A stretch of 46,804 bases of DNA from Gemmatimonadota bacterium (lineage in GTDB: Bacteria > Gemmatimonadota > Gemmatimonadetes > Palauibacterales > KS3-K002): contig CP070815.1 in NCBI GenBank assembly GCA_020344215.1, positions 790,934 through 837,737 of the forward strand, in the 5' to 3' direction. Made by a program: the position numbers and the translations under genes. Shown here in pieces: positions 26,702-34,954 of this stretch. The notes beneath the pieces are model-generated. The model worked only from the letters and a program-made list of their open reading frames with translations. It did no database searches and was not told the origin of the DNA. The first letter of the stretch is position 1. The number at the start of each line of letters is the position of its first letter.

Positions 26702-28354
26702 TCAGCGCTTGGCGCGCTCGCCGCCGTCCTCACGCTTGAAGATCCAGGCTACGGCCGCGCCGGGGCGGATCTTGTCGCTGCGGCTGGCCTGGTCGACGTC
26801 GGCGATCGACCCCTCGTCGGGACCCGGCGCGTCTGCCACTTCCTTGATGAAGCTGTGAACCCTATCGCGCCAAAGCTTCCAATTCGACGGTCTGAGGTCA
26901 ACCCAGCCGCGGGCGATCAATCTCTCGTCGACCGTTCCACCTTTCTCCGGCTTCACCTTCAGCGCTGGCCCACGGAAGACCCTGGTGCCGTCAGCGCTGA
27001 TGATCGGGAGGCCGATCGACAGAATACTCACGCGGAGTCCTTCGTTCTCGGCCAGCAGCGTCTCCGCGTCTTTTGCCGTCCGCTCAGGGTCGAGCTTCGC
27101 CGCCGCCTCCAGAGTCTTGTACAGCGTCTCCAGAATGTGGGCCTCGAAGAGGAGTTTGCTGAGGCGCGGCGGTCCCAACATCTCGAAGGCGACGCTGCGC
27201 GTTCCAGTCTCCTGCTCGAGCTCCTCGATGCGCCGCAGGGCCAGCTCACGCAGCACGCCGCCACGGTAGGTCGGGCCCATCGACGCACTGTCGAGGGCTG
27301 CGACGATGTCGAGCCCCGTGGGCTTGCCGCGGATCTCGCGAATCACGGCCTGGGCGATCTCTTCGGTCGTCACGAGCTCCATGAGCCCGATAGCGGAGAT
27401 CGTCTCGAATTCGTCGCGACTGAACAGCCCGTTCTCGCCCATGTCGATGTACACGGCCTCGAGCTGCCCGTCGAGCTTCTTCCAGGCGCCCTTCCCGTCG
27501 TCCAGCGCCTCGTCGAAGGGGACCGGATCGGTCGCGTCGTATCGCTCGATCGGCTTGCCGCGCCAACTGAGCGGGCCGCTACCGATTCTCTTCCAGGCGA
27601 TGGCCGCGGTCGGCTTGATCTCCTTCACCGCCGGGGCGCCGGGGGTGCGGGCGGTCAGGAAGAGGAGGAGCGAGTGCGCACCGGCCACGCTCGACTTGGC
27701 CAGCAGCATGCTCGAAGGCCGCTGCTCGGAGTGTGTGAACGGGATGTTGAAGCCCATGCCGCCCGTCCCCGAGGTGCCGACCTTCAAGTAGAACTGGGTG
27801 CCCGCATCGCGTAGCGCCTCCAGGAGGACCTGCACATGCCTGATGAGCTGCGGCATATAGATGATCGCCAGATGCCGCTCGACCACATCAACTATGTCCT
27901 CGCACTTCTCGGCGAGGGCCGCCCGCACCTGCGCGACGCTGGTGAATACGTCCTGGTAAGCGATCGCCGTCGCCGTGTTAACGCAATCGACGACGATGTC
28001 CGGCTTCTCCTCGGCGAGGAGCTGATAGAGGAAGGAGCGCTGGAGCCGCTCACGAGACGACATGCCGTAAATGTCGTCCAGTAGCTGGCGCCGCTTCTCC
28101 GCTGACTCGATCAGCAAGCGGCGCGGTTCGTCCTTGAACTCGGTGGCGACCATCAGGTCGCCCCAGTTGCGAACGATCTCGGTCTTCCCGCTCGCCAGTT
28201 TCTTCAGTTCGGCGAAGCCTTCCTCCGTCTCGTCCTTCGTGAGGGCGGTAATAGCGAGCCGTGCAGGCTGGTGTCGGAGCATTCGGCGGGCAATCGCCAT
28301 GCCGACGAGCCCGGAGCCGCCCAGTATCAAGACTCGTGTGTCACGTATCTCCAT
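26702..28354 (-). CDS. Large NAD(P)-binding Rossmann protein, function unknown
   Basis: The 550-residue protein opens with a Rossmann nucleotide-binding motif, ILGGSGLVGMAIARR (about 10-24), as in extended SDR or saccharopine-dehydrogenase-like proteins. KPDIVVDCVNTATAIAYQDVF near 116-136 fits the family core. The long C-terminal part has FYLKVGTSGTGGMGFNIPFTHSE, which resembles a substrate-site loop, and an end rich in charged residues (PGAAVAWIF). No transmembrane segment is seen. I do not recognise a named enzyme. It overlaps rluB by 14 bases and precedes moxR by 43 bases. Confidence 0.7.
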   Translation of the reverse strand: MEIRDTRVLILGGSGLVGMAIARRMLRHQPARLAITALTKDETEEGFAELKKLASGKTEIVRNWGDLMVATEFKDEPRRLLIESAEKRRQLLDDIYGMSSRERLQRSFLYQLLAEEKPDIVVDCVNTATAIAYQDVFTSVAQVRAALAEKCEDIVDVVERHLAIIYMPQLIRHVQVLLEALRDAGTQFYLKVGTSGTGGMGFNIPFTHSEQRPSSMLLAKSSVAGAHSLLLFLTARTPGAPAVKEIKPTAAIAWKRIGSGPLSWRGKPIERYDATDPVPFDEALDDGKGAWKKLDGQLEAVYIDMGENGLFSRDEFETISAIGLMELVTTEEIAQAVIREIRGKPTGLDIVAALDSASMGPTYRGGVLRELALRRIEELEQETGTRSVAFEMLGPPRLSKLLFEAHILETLYKTLEAAAKLDPERTAKDAETLLAENEGLRVSILSIGLPIISADGTRVFRGPALKVKPEKGGTVDERLIARGWVDLRPSNWKLWRDRVHSFIKEVADAPGPDEGSIADVDQASRSDKIRPGAAVAWIFKREDGGERAKR

Positions 28355-29120
28355 CCGATCCCCTTAAGCCAACGATCGCTCGGAGGGCCTGCACTTCCTC
28401 GGCGGCCAACTCTCTCCATTTCCCCGGCTTCAGGCTCCCCAGTCCGACGGGTCCGAACGACAGGCGAACGAGCCGTTTCACCGGCAGGTCAAGAACCTCC
28501 ATCATCCGACGGACCTCGCGCTTGCGCCCTTCGCGCAACGTGAGTTGGATCACCGAGGTCGCCGCTCGGCCTCGGCCCTGCGTAGGGCCGATTCGAACAT
28601 TCTCGGCGCGTGCCACGCCATCCTCAAGGGTCACGCCGTTCTCCAGTCGCCGCGCTTCGGCCGGCCCCACTTGCCCTTCGACCTCCGCACGATAGCGCCG
28701 GGCGATTCTGTAGCTCGGATGCATGAGCCGGTGTGCGGTCTCCCCGTCGTTCGTGAAGAGGAGCAGACCCTCGCTCAGACGATCGAGCCGACCCACGTGG
28801 AACAGTTCCTCATCGCTGGCCGGCAGCAGCGAGTACACCGTGGGTCGCCCGCGCTCATCTTTTCGCGTCGTTAGATAGCCGGCCGGCTTGAAGATCGCCA
28901 GCCAGCGGAGCGAGCGCAGATCGACAGGCTCGCCGTCAACGCACACGACCTGCCGGCCAGCGAGGACCTGGGTACCGAGCTCGGTCACCACCTTACCGTC
29001 GACGCTCACCCGGCCCTCGACGATGAGCCGCTCTCCCTCGCGCCGCGAAGCGACCCCCGCACGCGACAGGTACTTCTGGAGGCGAACCGGCTGCCCGCGC
29101 TGTACCGCGTCCGCGGTCAT
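28341..29120 (-). CDS. rluB: Ribosomal large-subunit pseudouridine synthase, RluB/RsuA type
   Basis: This enzyme isomerises a uridine in rRNA. The 259-residue protein has an N-terminal S4 RNA-binding domain (RLQKYLSRAGVASRREGERLI, about 13-33). The catalytic region VGRLDRLSEGLLLFTNDGE carries the conserved aspartate in GRLD. The C-terminal REGRKREVRRMMEVL is typical of RluB/RluE/RsuA. Usual GRLDYDTEGLL is changed to GRLDRLSEGLL. It overlaps scpB as ATGA. An scpA-scpB-rluB order is common in bacteria. Confidence 0.92.
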   Translation of the reverse strand: MTADAVQRGQPVRLQKYLSRAGVASRREGERLIVEGRVSVDGKVVTELGTQVLAGRQVVCVDGEPVDLRSLRWLAIFKPAGYLTTRKDERGRPTVYSLLPASDEELFHVGRLDRLSEGLLLFTNDGETAHRLMHPSYRIARRYRAEVEGQVGPAEARRLENGVTLEDGVARAENVRIGPTQGRGRAATSVIQLTLREGRKREVRRMMEVLDLPVKRLVRLSFGPVGLGSLKPGKWRELAAEEVQALRAIVGLRGSDGDT

Positions 29121-29647
29121 TCTCCCGATCGAAGAGCTATCTCGAGGTTCTCGGGGCCCGGAAGATCATCGATCGTCCGCAGCCCGAAATGATCGAGGAA
29201 CTTCGTCGTCGTGCCGTAGAGCATCGGCCGACCCAGTCCCTCGGCGCGATCTACGACCTCGATAAGCCCTCGCTCCTGCAGGTTCCTCAGCACACCGGCC
29301 GCGCTGACGCCGCGCACCTCCTCGACCTCCAGACGGCTGACCGGCTGACGGTAGGCAATGATCGCCAGCGTTTCCAGCGCCGCACGAGACAGCTTGTTCG
29401 TCCGTGTGATGGAATCGAACCGCTCGAGGTAGGGAGCGAACTCTGGCCGGCTGAGGATCTGGTATCCGTCACCCAGCGGGTAGACCTGGAACGCCCTCTC
29501 CTCCACCTCGTATTCACGGCAGAGCTGGCCGATCGCCTCTTCCACCTCTTTGGCGCTGAGATCGCCGCTGGCGCGCGCGATCTCCGCCGGCGTCAGTGGC
29601 GTCTCGCTGGCGAACAGCACTGCCTCAACTATTCTCGTCGTCTTCAC
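29117..29647 (-). CDS. scpB: Segregation and condensation protein B
   Basis: ScpB is a kite-type subunit of the Smc-ScpAB condensin that organises the chromosome. Read from GTG 29647, which overlaps scpA by 23 bases, the protein has 176 residues and begins TRIVEAVLFASETPLTPAEIA. It continues with two winged-helix domains including TRTNKLSRAALETLAIIAYRQPVSR and GVSAAGVLRNLQERGLI, all hallmark segments. The frame is open 16 codons further upstream, within scpA. smc is not in the window. Confidence 0.92.
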   Translation of the reverse strand: MKTTRIVEAVLFASETPLTPAEIARASGDLSAKEVEEAIGQLCREYEVEERAFQVYPLGDGYQILSRPEFAPYLERFDSITRTNKLSRAALETLAIIAYRQPVSRLEVEEVRGVSAAGVLRNLQERGLIEVVDRAEGLGRPMLYGTTTKFLDHFGLRTIDDLPGPENLEIALRSGE

Positions 29648-30389
29648 TCGGGTAGATCCAGAGCGTTCCAAAGTGGCGATCCTGACGCAGCACAACGCGC
29701 CCGCGCTTGGCGAGCTCCAGGCAGGCCAGGAACGACATCACCGCGTGTATGCGGGTTTTCCAGCGTCCGATGAACTTCCCGAACTGGACTCGTGTCTTCC
29801 GCTTCAGCGCCTTGAACCAGAGCTCGATCTTCTCATCCACGGTCACCGGCCGGACCGGGGCGCGGTGCGGGCGTTTCTCCGGCGGCGCCGGCAGCGACAT
29901 GGCGACCTCGAGCAACTCGTTAATCGTGAGCTCGAGCGGGAGCTCCGGCATCCTACGCGGCGGTCGCGGCTCGATGTAGCCCTTCCCCCGGTGGAGTGCT
30001 CGCTCCGCCTCCGCGTCGGCCAGCGAGTAGGCGACCTCGCGGAAGACCTCGTACTCGAGCAACCGGCGAACCAGCTCGGAGCGCGGGTCCTCGTCATCGA
30101 GCAGGTCGCCGCGCCGCGGCAGCAGCATCTGGGCTTTGATGCGGACCAGCGTGGCCGCCATCTCCAGGAAGCTGCCGGCGCGCTCCAGCGTCAGGTGCTG
30201 CTCGACATGCTCGATCGCCGCCACGAACTGGGCCGTGATCTCGGCGATCGGGATGTCGAAGATGTCTATGTCTTGGCAGCGGATGAGGTGGAGCAGAAGG
30301 TCGAGCGGCCCCTGGAACCGCTCGAGCTCGATCAGGAAGCGGTCGCCGTCCTCGAGGACTTGGGAACTCACCGGTGTCGGAAGCCTCAT
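29625..30389 (-). CDS. scpA: Segregation and condensation protein A
   Basis: ScpA is the kleisin that bridges the Smc heads. The start was placed at ATG 30389, which has GAGG at good spacing; a GTG six bases upstream is also possible. The 254-residue protein has the N-terminal Smc-neck-binding segment FQGPLDLLLHLIRCQDIDIFDIPIAEI. It continues with FLEMAATLVRIKAQMLLPR, a linker rich in P and R, and a C-terminal winged helix ending in an acidic tail. It appears to be the first gene of the long minus-strand run that reaches the Bat genes. Confidence 0.93.
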   Translation of the reverse strand: MRLPTPVSSQVLEDGDRFLIELERFQGPLDLLLHLIRCQDIDIFDIPIAEITAQFVAAIEHVEQHLTLERAGSFLEMAATLVRIKAQMLLPRRGDLLDDEDPRSELVRRLLEYEVFREVAYSLADAEAERALHRGKGYIEPRPPRRMPELPLELTINELLEVAMSLPAPPEKRPHRAPVRPVTVDEKIELWFKALKRKTRVQFGKFIGRWKTRIHAVMSFLACLELAKRGRVVLRQDRHFGTLWIYPSEDDENS

Positions 30390-30526
30390 CCCCACCCTCT
30401 CCGATTCAGGCTCGGGACCCGGCGCTCTGGCAACCCGCAGGTGCCAGGCCCGTCAGCCGCACCGGCGAATGGCTGTCAGACCGGAGAACCCAGTACTGCC
30501 AGACTCTGCAACTTCACCGTGGCTTG

Positions 30527-30555
30527 AAGTTAAAGGGGCCCAAAAGGCCTGTCAA
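30527..30555 (-). promoter_or_regulatory. Candidate promoter of the scpA operon
   Basis: TTGACA (30555-30550), 17 bases, then TAACTT (30532-30527) on the minus strand. The start would be about 130 bases before scpA. It lies back-to-back with the rpsT promoter, only 16 bases between the two -35 boxes, so a regulator bound here could affect both. Confidence 0.55.
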
Positions 30556-30571
30556 AGCTAGGCTTCCCAGG

Positions 30572-30600
30572 TTGACACCCGAGGGGAGCCCGACTATCAT
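30572..30600 (+). promoter_or_regulatory. Promoter of rpsT
   Basis: TTGACA (30572-30577), 17 bases, then TATCAT (30595-30600). This is a near-consensus sigma-70 promoter giving a leader of about 43 bases before the GTG start of rpsT. Confidence 0.75.
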
Positions 30601-30649
30601 CTTGCGCCTTACGTTTCGAGCACCGCAGACCGCGAGACCTGGAGAGCAC

Positions 30650-30913
30650 GTGCCTAACACGAAGTCAGCAATCAAGCGCCTCCGTCAGAGCGAGCGCAGG
30701 CGTGACCGCAACAAGGCAGCCCGCAGCCGGCTGCGGACCGCGCTGAAGAAGGTGCGTGCCGCCTCGGAGCCCGAGCAGGCAGCCAGCCTTTACCGCGAGG
30801 CGGCCAGGCTACTTGATCAAGCGGCCGGCCGGAAGCTGGTCCACAAGAACCGGGCGGACCGCTCGAAGGCGCGACTCGCCGCGCACGTTCGCAAGGTCGG
30901 CGGGACACCGTAA
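30650..30913 (+). CDS. rpsT: 30S ribosomal protein S20
   Basis: S20 binds the 5' domain and helix 44 of 16S rRNA early in 30S assembly. Read from GTG 30650 with GGAG about five bases upstream, the 87-residue protein begins with the typical PNTKSAIKRLRQSERRRDRNKAARSRL-like basic helix and has HKNRADRSKARLAAHV near its end. Length is normal. It is a single-gene unit with its own promoter and terminator. The frame is open far upstream, but that part lacks a binding site and precedes the promoter. Confidence 0.95.
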   Translation: MPNTKSAIKRLRQSERRRDRNKAARSRLRTALKKVRAASEPEQAASLYREAARLLDQAAGRKLVHKNRADRSKARLAAHVRKVGGTP

Positions 30914-30938
30914 CGAGGCGCTGAATAGAATAGAGAAG

Positions 30939-30976
30939 GCGGAAGTGGCCACTTCGGTGGTCGCTTCCGCTTTTTT
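30939..30976 (+). terminator. Rho-independent terminator of rpsT
   Basis: A 14-bp near-perfect stem (GCGGAAGTGGCCAC with GTGGTCGCTTCCGC) around a TTCG loop is followed by six T residues. It lies 25 bases after the rpsT stop codon and is the clearest intrinsic terminator in the window. Confidence 0.92.
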
Positions 30977-30983
30977 GTTCATT

Positions 30984-31045
30984 GTGGAATGTCCTTGGGA
31001 ATTCAAGAATCCGGGATTCAGGGATTCCCGGATTCCCGGAATCCT
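30984..31045. repeat. GGGATTC-type repeat element (copy 5)
   Basis: Between the rpsT terminator and the convergent zinc-ribbon gene, units of GGGATTC, GGGATTCCCGGATTCCCGG and GGAATCC follow one another. They are preceded by GGAATGTCC and GGGAATTC. The segment is rich in self-complementary words. It shares units with copies 1 and 2. Confidence 0.6.
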
Positions 31046-31069
31046 AACCGCCAACTCCCACTACAACAT

Positions 31070-31954
31070 CTACTCGGCGGGCAGCTCTTCTCCGCACTCG
31101 GTGCAGTACCACTCCGCTGGATCGTTGGCCGCCGAGCAATGCGGGCAGATGATCGTCTGAGGTGTTCCGCTACCGTGCTGCTCCAGGAACGAGAAGGAGT
31201 CGACGCCCGACTCGCCGCCCCCGCCGCCGCCCAAGGACAGCGACTCGAGGAAGGCCAGCTCGTCCCCGACGCCCGGCTCGGCGGGCATCGGCTCCGCGGG
31301 CGACGCCGGCTCTACCTCCGGCGGAATCCCGAACTCCTCCGGTGCCCGGTCCTCCAGCACCAGCTCCTCGAGGGAGAGGAAGCCTTCGTCGTCTGCCGGT
31401 TCCGCAGGCGCCGCCATCGCCGGCTCGGGCGCCGGCGGTGGTCGTGGAACCGGCTCGACCGGCGGTGGCGGCGGTGGCCGAGCCGGCTGGACCGGCGGCG
31501 GTGGCGCGGCGGCCGGCTGCTCCGCCCTCTGGACCAGCGCCATGATCTCGCTCAGACGGCCGATCTCCGCCCGGGTGCTCTCAAGCTGCTGGTCCGTCCG
31601 CTGCAGCGTTGCCACCAGGCGCTTCTCCAGCTCGGACCACTGGTTGTCGTCCCGGTACTCGCCGACGCTGCGGCGCAAGCATGCTTCCTCGAGCTCGTCC
31701 GCACGCGCCACCCGCTCGGCCTCGAGCCGGGTCACCGCCTGCTCCACCTCGCGGAGCTTGCTCTGCACCGCGTCACTGTGAGCTCGCAGCTTGCCGGTAA
31801 CCTCGTCAAGACGCCGCTCGTAGTCGGCCTGGACACGGACGTAGGCCCCCTCAGGCGCCTTGCCCCTCTCGGTCTCCAGGCGGTTCAGCCAGTGCTGATA
31901 CTTCTCTCGGTCTTTGAGAAGCTGATCTACCTCTCGAGATACGTCATCAGGCAT
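31070..31954 (-). CDS. Coiled-coil protein with proline-rich linker and C-terminal zinc ribbon
   Basis: The ATG at 31954 was chosen because GAGG lies eight bases upstream; a GTG nine bases earlier is possible. The 294-residue protein has an N-terminal coiled coil of about 135 residues (SREVDQLLKDREKYQHWLNR to LSEIMALVQRAE). A proline- and alanine-rich linker and an acidic stretch with a glycine run follow. It closes with a zinc ribbon, CPHC and CTEC. No signal peptide or membrane helix is seen. I do not recognise the family. It follows pyrC by 28 bases on the same strand, but a link to pyrimidine synthesis is not implied. Confidence 0.7.
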   Translation of the reverse strand: MPDDVSREVDQLLKDREKYQHWLNRLETERGKAPEGAYVRVQADYERRLDEVTGKLRAHSDAVQSKLREVEQAVTRLEAERVARADELEEACLRRSVGEYRDDNQWSELEKRLVATLQRTDQQLESTRAEIGRLSEIMALVQRAEQPAAAPPPPVQPARPPPPPPVEPVPRPPPAPEPAMAAPAEPADDEGFLSLEELVLEDRAPEEFGIPPEVEPASPAEPMPAEPGVGDELAFLESLSLGGGGGGESGVDSFSFLEQHGSGTPQTIICPHCSAANDPAEWYCTECGEELPAE

Positions 31955-31982
31955 CTTGCTCACCTCGGCCCGCCTGCGAGGC

Positions 31983-33278
31983 CTAGCGGTCCTCCCTTCG
32001 ATTGTGGACCGTTCGACCGCTCACAAGCGTCATCACCACCCTACCCACGAGCTCCTGCCCGGCGAACGGGGTGTTGCGGCTCAGGCTGTAGAACTCCTCT
32101 GGTTGGCAGGTCCAGCGGCCTTCGGCGTCGAACACGACCACGTCGGCCGGCGACCCCTCCGCCAGGGTTCCGGCGGGCAACCCGGCGATCTTCGCGGGCC
32201 GGCAAGAGAGCCGGTCGATCAGCTCCGGCAGGTCGAGGCGCCCGGCGACCACGAGATCCCGGACGCATACACCGAGAGCCGTTTCGAGCCCGACGACCCC
32301 GAACGGTGCGTCGTCGAACTCCCGTTCCTTGTCTTCATAGTGGTGAGGTGCGTGATCGGTGGCAATGCAATCGATCACGCCCTCGACCAGGGCATCGCGA
32401 ACGGCCGAGACGTCGGCAGCCGCCCTGAGCGGCGGGTTCATCTTCGCCTCGGTGCGATAGCCCCGAACCGCCTCGTCCGTCAGCGACAAGTGGTGCGGGG
32501 TCACCTCGGCGGTGACCCGTACACCCCTAGCCTTGGCGGCCCGGACGATCTCCACCGCGCCACGCGTGGAGACATGTAGGATATGCAATTGCCCACCCGT
32601 AAGTTCCGCGATGATGCAGTCGCGGGCCACGGCAGCATCCTCGGCGGCGTTGGGGATCCCGCGCAACCCCAGCGAGGTCGAAATTGTCCCCTCGTTCATC
32701 ACGCCCTTCGCGCTGAGTCCCAGTTCCTCGCTGTGTGAGAAGTACGGGATATCGAAGGCGCTGGCATATTCCAGCGCGCGGCTCAGGAGACCCGAGTCCC
32801 AAACCGGTCGGCCGTCGTCGCTGATCGCGACGGCTCCGGCGGCCCCCAGTTCACCGATCTCGGTCATCTCCTCGCCTTTTAGCCCTACCGAGACGGCCCC
32901 AACCGGGTAGACGTGAGCGAAGCCCGCGTGCTCACCCTGGGCACGCACGAACCCGACCGCCGCCGGATCGTCGATCGGCGGCCGCGTGTTCGGCATGGCG
33001 CAAACCGACGTGAAGCCTCCGGCCACCGCTGCCCGGGCACCCGAGGCGATCGTCTCCTTGTGCTCGTCGCCGGGCTCTCGGAGGTGGACGTGAAGGTCGA
33101 CGAGCCCGGGGGCGACGATGAGCCCCGCCACATCGAGGACTTCACATCCCGCGGGCGCCTCCAGAGCCTGCCCGATCCCAGCGACGCGCCCGTCGACCAG
33201 CAACAGGTCGAGCCGCTCGTCAAGCTTCTGGGATGGGTCGATGATGCGACCTCCCTGTAGCAGGATCGGCCGGCTCAT
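31983..33278 (-). CDS. pyrC: Dihydroorotase
   Basis: PyrC closes carbamoyl aspartate to dihydroorotate. The start at ATG 33278 overlaps the pyrB stop codon as ATGA; the open frame upstream lies within pyrB. The 431-residue protein is a class I dihydroorotase. It has the metal site [43 protein letters not shown], and the catalytic aspartate in IATDHAPH. Length is normal. The enzyme usually associates with PyrB. Confidence 0.95.
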   Translation of the reverse strand: MSRPILLQGGRIIDPSQKLDERLDLLLVDGRVAGIGQALEAPAGCEVLDVAGLIVAPGLVDLHVHLREPGDEHKETIASGARAAVAGGFTSVCAMPNTRPPIDDPAAVGFVRAQGEHAGFAHVYPVGAVSVGLKGEEMTEIGELGAAGAVAISDDGRPVWDSGLLSRALEYASAFDIPYFSHSEELGLSAKGVMNEGTISTSLGLRGIPNAAEDAAVARDCIIAELTGGQLHILHVSTRGAVEIVRAAKARGVRVTAEVTPHHLSLTDEAVRGYRTEAKMNPPLRAAADVSAVRDALVEGVIDCIATDHAPHHYEDKEREFDDAPFGVVGLETALGVCVRDLVVAGRLDLPELIDRLSCRPAKIAGLPAGTLAEGSPADVVVFDAEGRWTCQPEEFYSLSRNTPFAGQELVGRVVMTLVSGRTVHNRREDR

Positions 33279-34243
33279 GCTCGGTTCTCCATCTTTGCTG
33301 CCTCCGCCCGCTCCGGCGACCCGCCGGCGAGCAGGTAGAGTACCGCCATTCGGATGGCCACGCCGTTGGTCACCTGTCTCAGGATCACCGAATGCGGCCC
33401 GTCGGCAACGTGTGAATCGATCTCGACGCCCCGGTTCATCGGGCCCGGATGCAGGATGAGTACGTCGCGTGGCGCCCGCTCGAGGCGAGCGACCGAGATG
33501 CCGAAGAAGCGATTGTACTCGCGCAGCGACGGTATGTAGCCCGCCTCCATCCGCTCGAGCTGCAGGCGTAGAACGTTGAGCACCTCCGCCCACTCGATCG
33601 CTTCCTCGACTCGCTTGAACACCGTCACGCCGATATCCTCGATCCCGTGCGGGATCAGCGTCGGCGGTCCGCAGACTGCAACCTCGGCGCCCAGCTTCGC
33701 CAGCCCATAGATGTTGGAGCGTGCGACCCGCGAGTGCAGAATGTCGCCGACGATGCAGACCCGGCGGCCCTCGATCCCACCCATGTGATCGCGGATGGTC
33801 AGCATATCGAGCAGCCCCTGCGTCGGGTGCTCATGCTGCCCGTCGCCGGCGTTGATCACGTTCGACGGGATCCGATCGGCGAGGAACTGGGCGGCGCCCG
33901 ACGACCCGTGGCGCATGACGACCATGTCGATCCGCATCGCCTCGAGGTTCCGCGCGGTGTCAACCAGGCTCTCACCTTTCACTATCGACGAGCCGCTGCC
34001 GGAGATGTTGACCGTGTCAGCAGAAAGCCGCTTCTCGGCGAACTCGAAGGAGACGCGGGTGCGTGTGGAGGGCTCGTAGAAGAGGTTGACGATCGTCTTG
34101 CCGCGCAGTACCGGAACCTTCTTGATGGGCCGCTCGCTGATCTCTTTGAAGGGCTCGGCCACGTCGAGGATGGTCGTGATCTGAGCGAGGCTCAACCCTT
34201 CGAGGCCAGTGAGGTCTTTTCCGAACTCTACCGTTTTAGTCAC
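33275..34243 (-). CDS. pyrB: Aspartate carbamoyltransferase catalytic subunit
   Basis: PyrB condenses carbamoyl phosphate with aspartate, the committed step of pyrimidine synthesis. The 322-residue protein starts at GTG 34243, two bases after the pyrR stop. It has the carbamoyl phosphate site STRTRVSFE (59-67), [10 protein letters not shown], the catalytic histidine region [17 protein letters not shown], and [11 protein letters not shown] for aspartate binding. No regulatory subunit pyrI is nearby, so control is more likely through PyrR. Confidence 0.96.
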   Translation of the reverse strand: MTKTVEFGKDLTGLEGLSLAQITTILDVAEPFKEISERPIKKVPVLRGKTIVNLFYEPSTRTRVSFEFAEKRLSADTVNISGSGSSIVKGESLVDTARNLEAMRIDMVVMRHGSSGAAQFLADRIPSNVINAGDGQHEHPTQGLLDMLTIRDHMGGIEGRRVCIVGDILHSRVARSNIYGLAKLGAEVAVCGPPTLIPHGIEDIGVTVFKRVEEAIEWAEVLNVLRLQLERMEAGYIPSLREYNRFFGISVARLERAPRDVLILHPGPMNRGVEIDSHVADGPHSVILRQVTNGVAIRMAVLYLLAGGSPERAEAAKMENRA

Positions 34244-34245
34244 CC

Positions 34246-34770
34246 CTATTCCGTCTTACGCAGTTCCACCGCGAGCCGGCCGTCCTCCTTCGGTACGAGA
34301 ACCGCAACGTCTTCGGCCGGCGTGACGTCGAAATGGCGACCGACAAAGTCGGGCTGGATCGGCAGCTCGCGGCCGCCACGATCGACCAGCACGCACAGAT
34401 AGATACGCTCCGGTCGGCCGAAGTCGGCCAAGTGATCCATCGCCGCCCGCGCCGTACGGCCGGTGTAGCACACGTCGTCTACAATGACGACGGCGCGTCC
34501 TTCGATGTCCGTTGGAATATCGCTCGAACCGATTACGGGACGGGGCCCGATCACACTCAGGTCGTCCCTGTAGAGCGTTATGTCGAGGGTACCGTTGGGG
34601 ATCTTCTGTCCCTCGCTCTTCTCGATCTCCTCGGCGACCAGGTCGGCGAGCTCGACGCCGCGACGGTGAATGCCGACGAGGATCAGCCCCTTGACCCCGG
34701 CGTTCCGCTCGACGATCTCGCGGGCCATGCGGGCGACGGCGCGCCGCACGGCCTCCTCATCCATGACCAC
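34246..34770 (-). CDS. pyrR: PyrR, bifunctional pyrimidine regulator and uracil phosphoribosyltransferase
   Basis: PyrR binds UMP and pyr mRNA leaders to control the operon, and can make UMP from uracil and PRPP. The GTG at 34770 was chosen by its AGGA site and by alignment to the family's VILDEQAIRR start. ATG 34764 and a TTG at 34791 are alternatives. The 174-residue product has [14 protein letters not shown], the PRPP loop [14 protein letters not shown], and [17 protein letters not shown]. The leader of about 55 bases before pyrR shows no clear PyrR binding loop. Confidence 0.92.
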   Translation of the reverse strand: MVMDEEAVRRAVARMAREIVERNAGVKGLILVGIHRRGVELADLVAEEIEKSEGQKIPNGTLDITLYRDDLSVIGPRPVIGSSDIPTDIEGRAVVIVDDVCYTGRTARAAMDHLADFGRPERIYLCVLVDRGGRELPIQPDFVGRHFDVTPAEDVAVLVPKEDGRLAVELRKTE

Positions 34771-34831
34771 CGAATCCGGTTCCTTTGGCAAATCTCCCCC
34801 TGCCGCCCCAATTCCCTGGCGGGCCGCCGGG

Positions 34832-34861
34832 AGTATAGCAGCCAAACAGCCGTAGTGTCAA
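34832..34861 (-). promoter_or_regulatory. Promoter of the pyrR-pyrB-pyrC operon
   Basis: TTGACA (34861-34856), 18 bases, then TATACT (34837-34832). This near-consensus promoter predicts a transcript start near 34825 and a leader of about 55 bases. A short GC-rich hairpin follows the start. I see no attenuator with a T-tract. Confidence 0.75.
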
Positions 34862-34954
34862 CGTGTTAGGGCGTCCGGCGCCGCCGCTTCCCTTTACAGG
34901 ATACCGCGTGCCTCCTATGATCCCACGACCTCTGACCCGACCCGGACCACACTT

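Noticed and set aside
34771..34861. PyrR-binding attenuator in the pyr leader
   Set aside because: The leader is only about 55 bases, without the conserved binding loop or a T-tract terminator. Control by PyrR may act elsewhere or differently.
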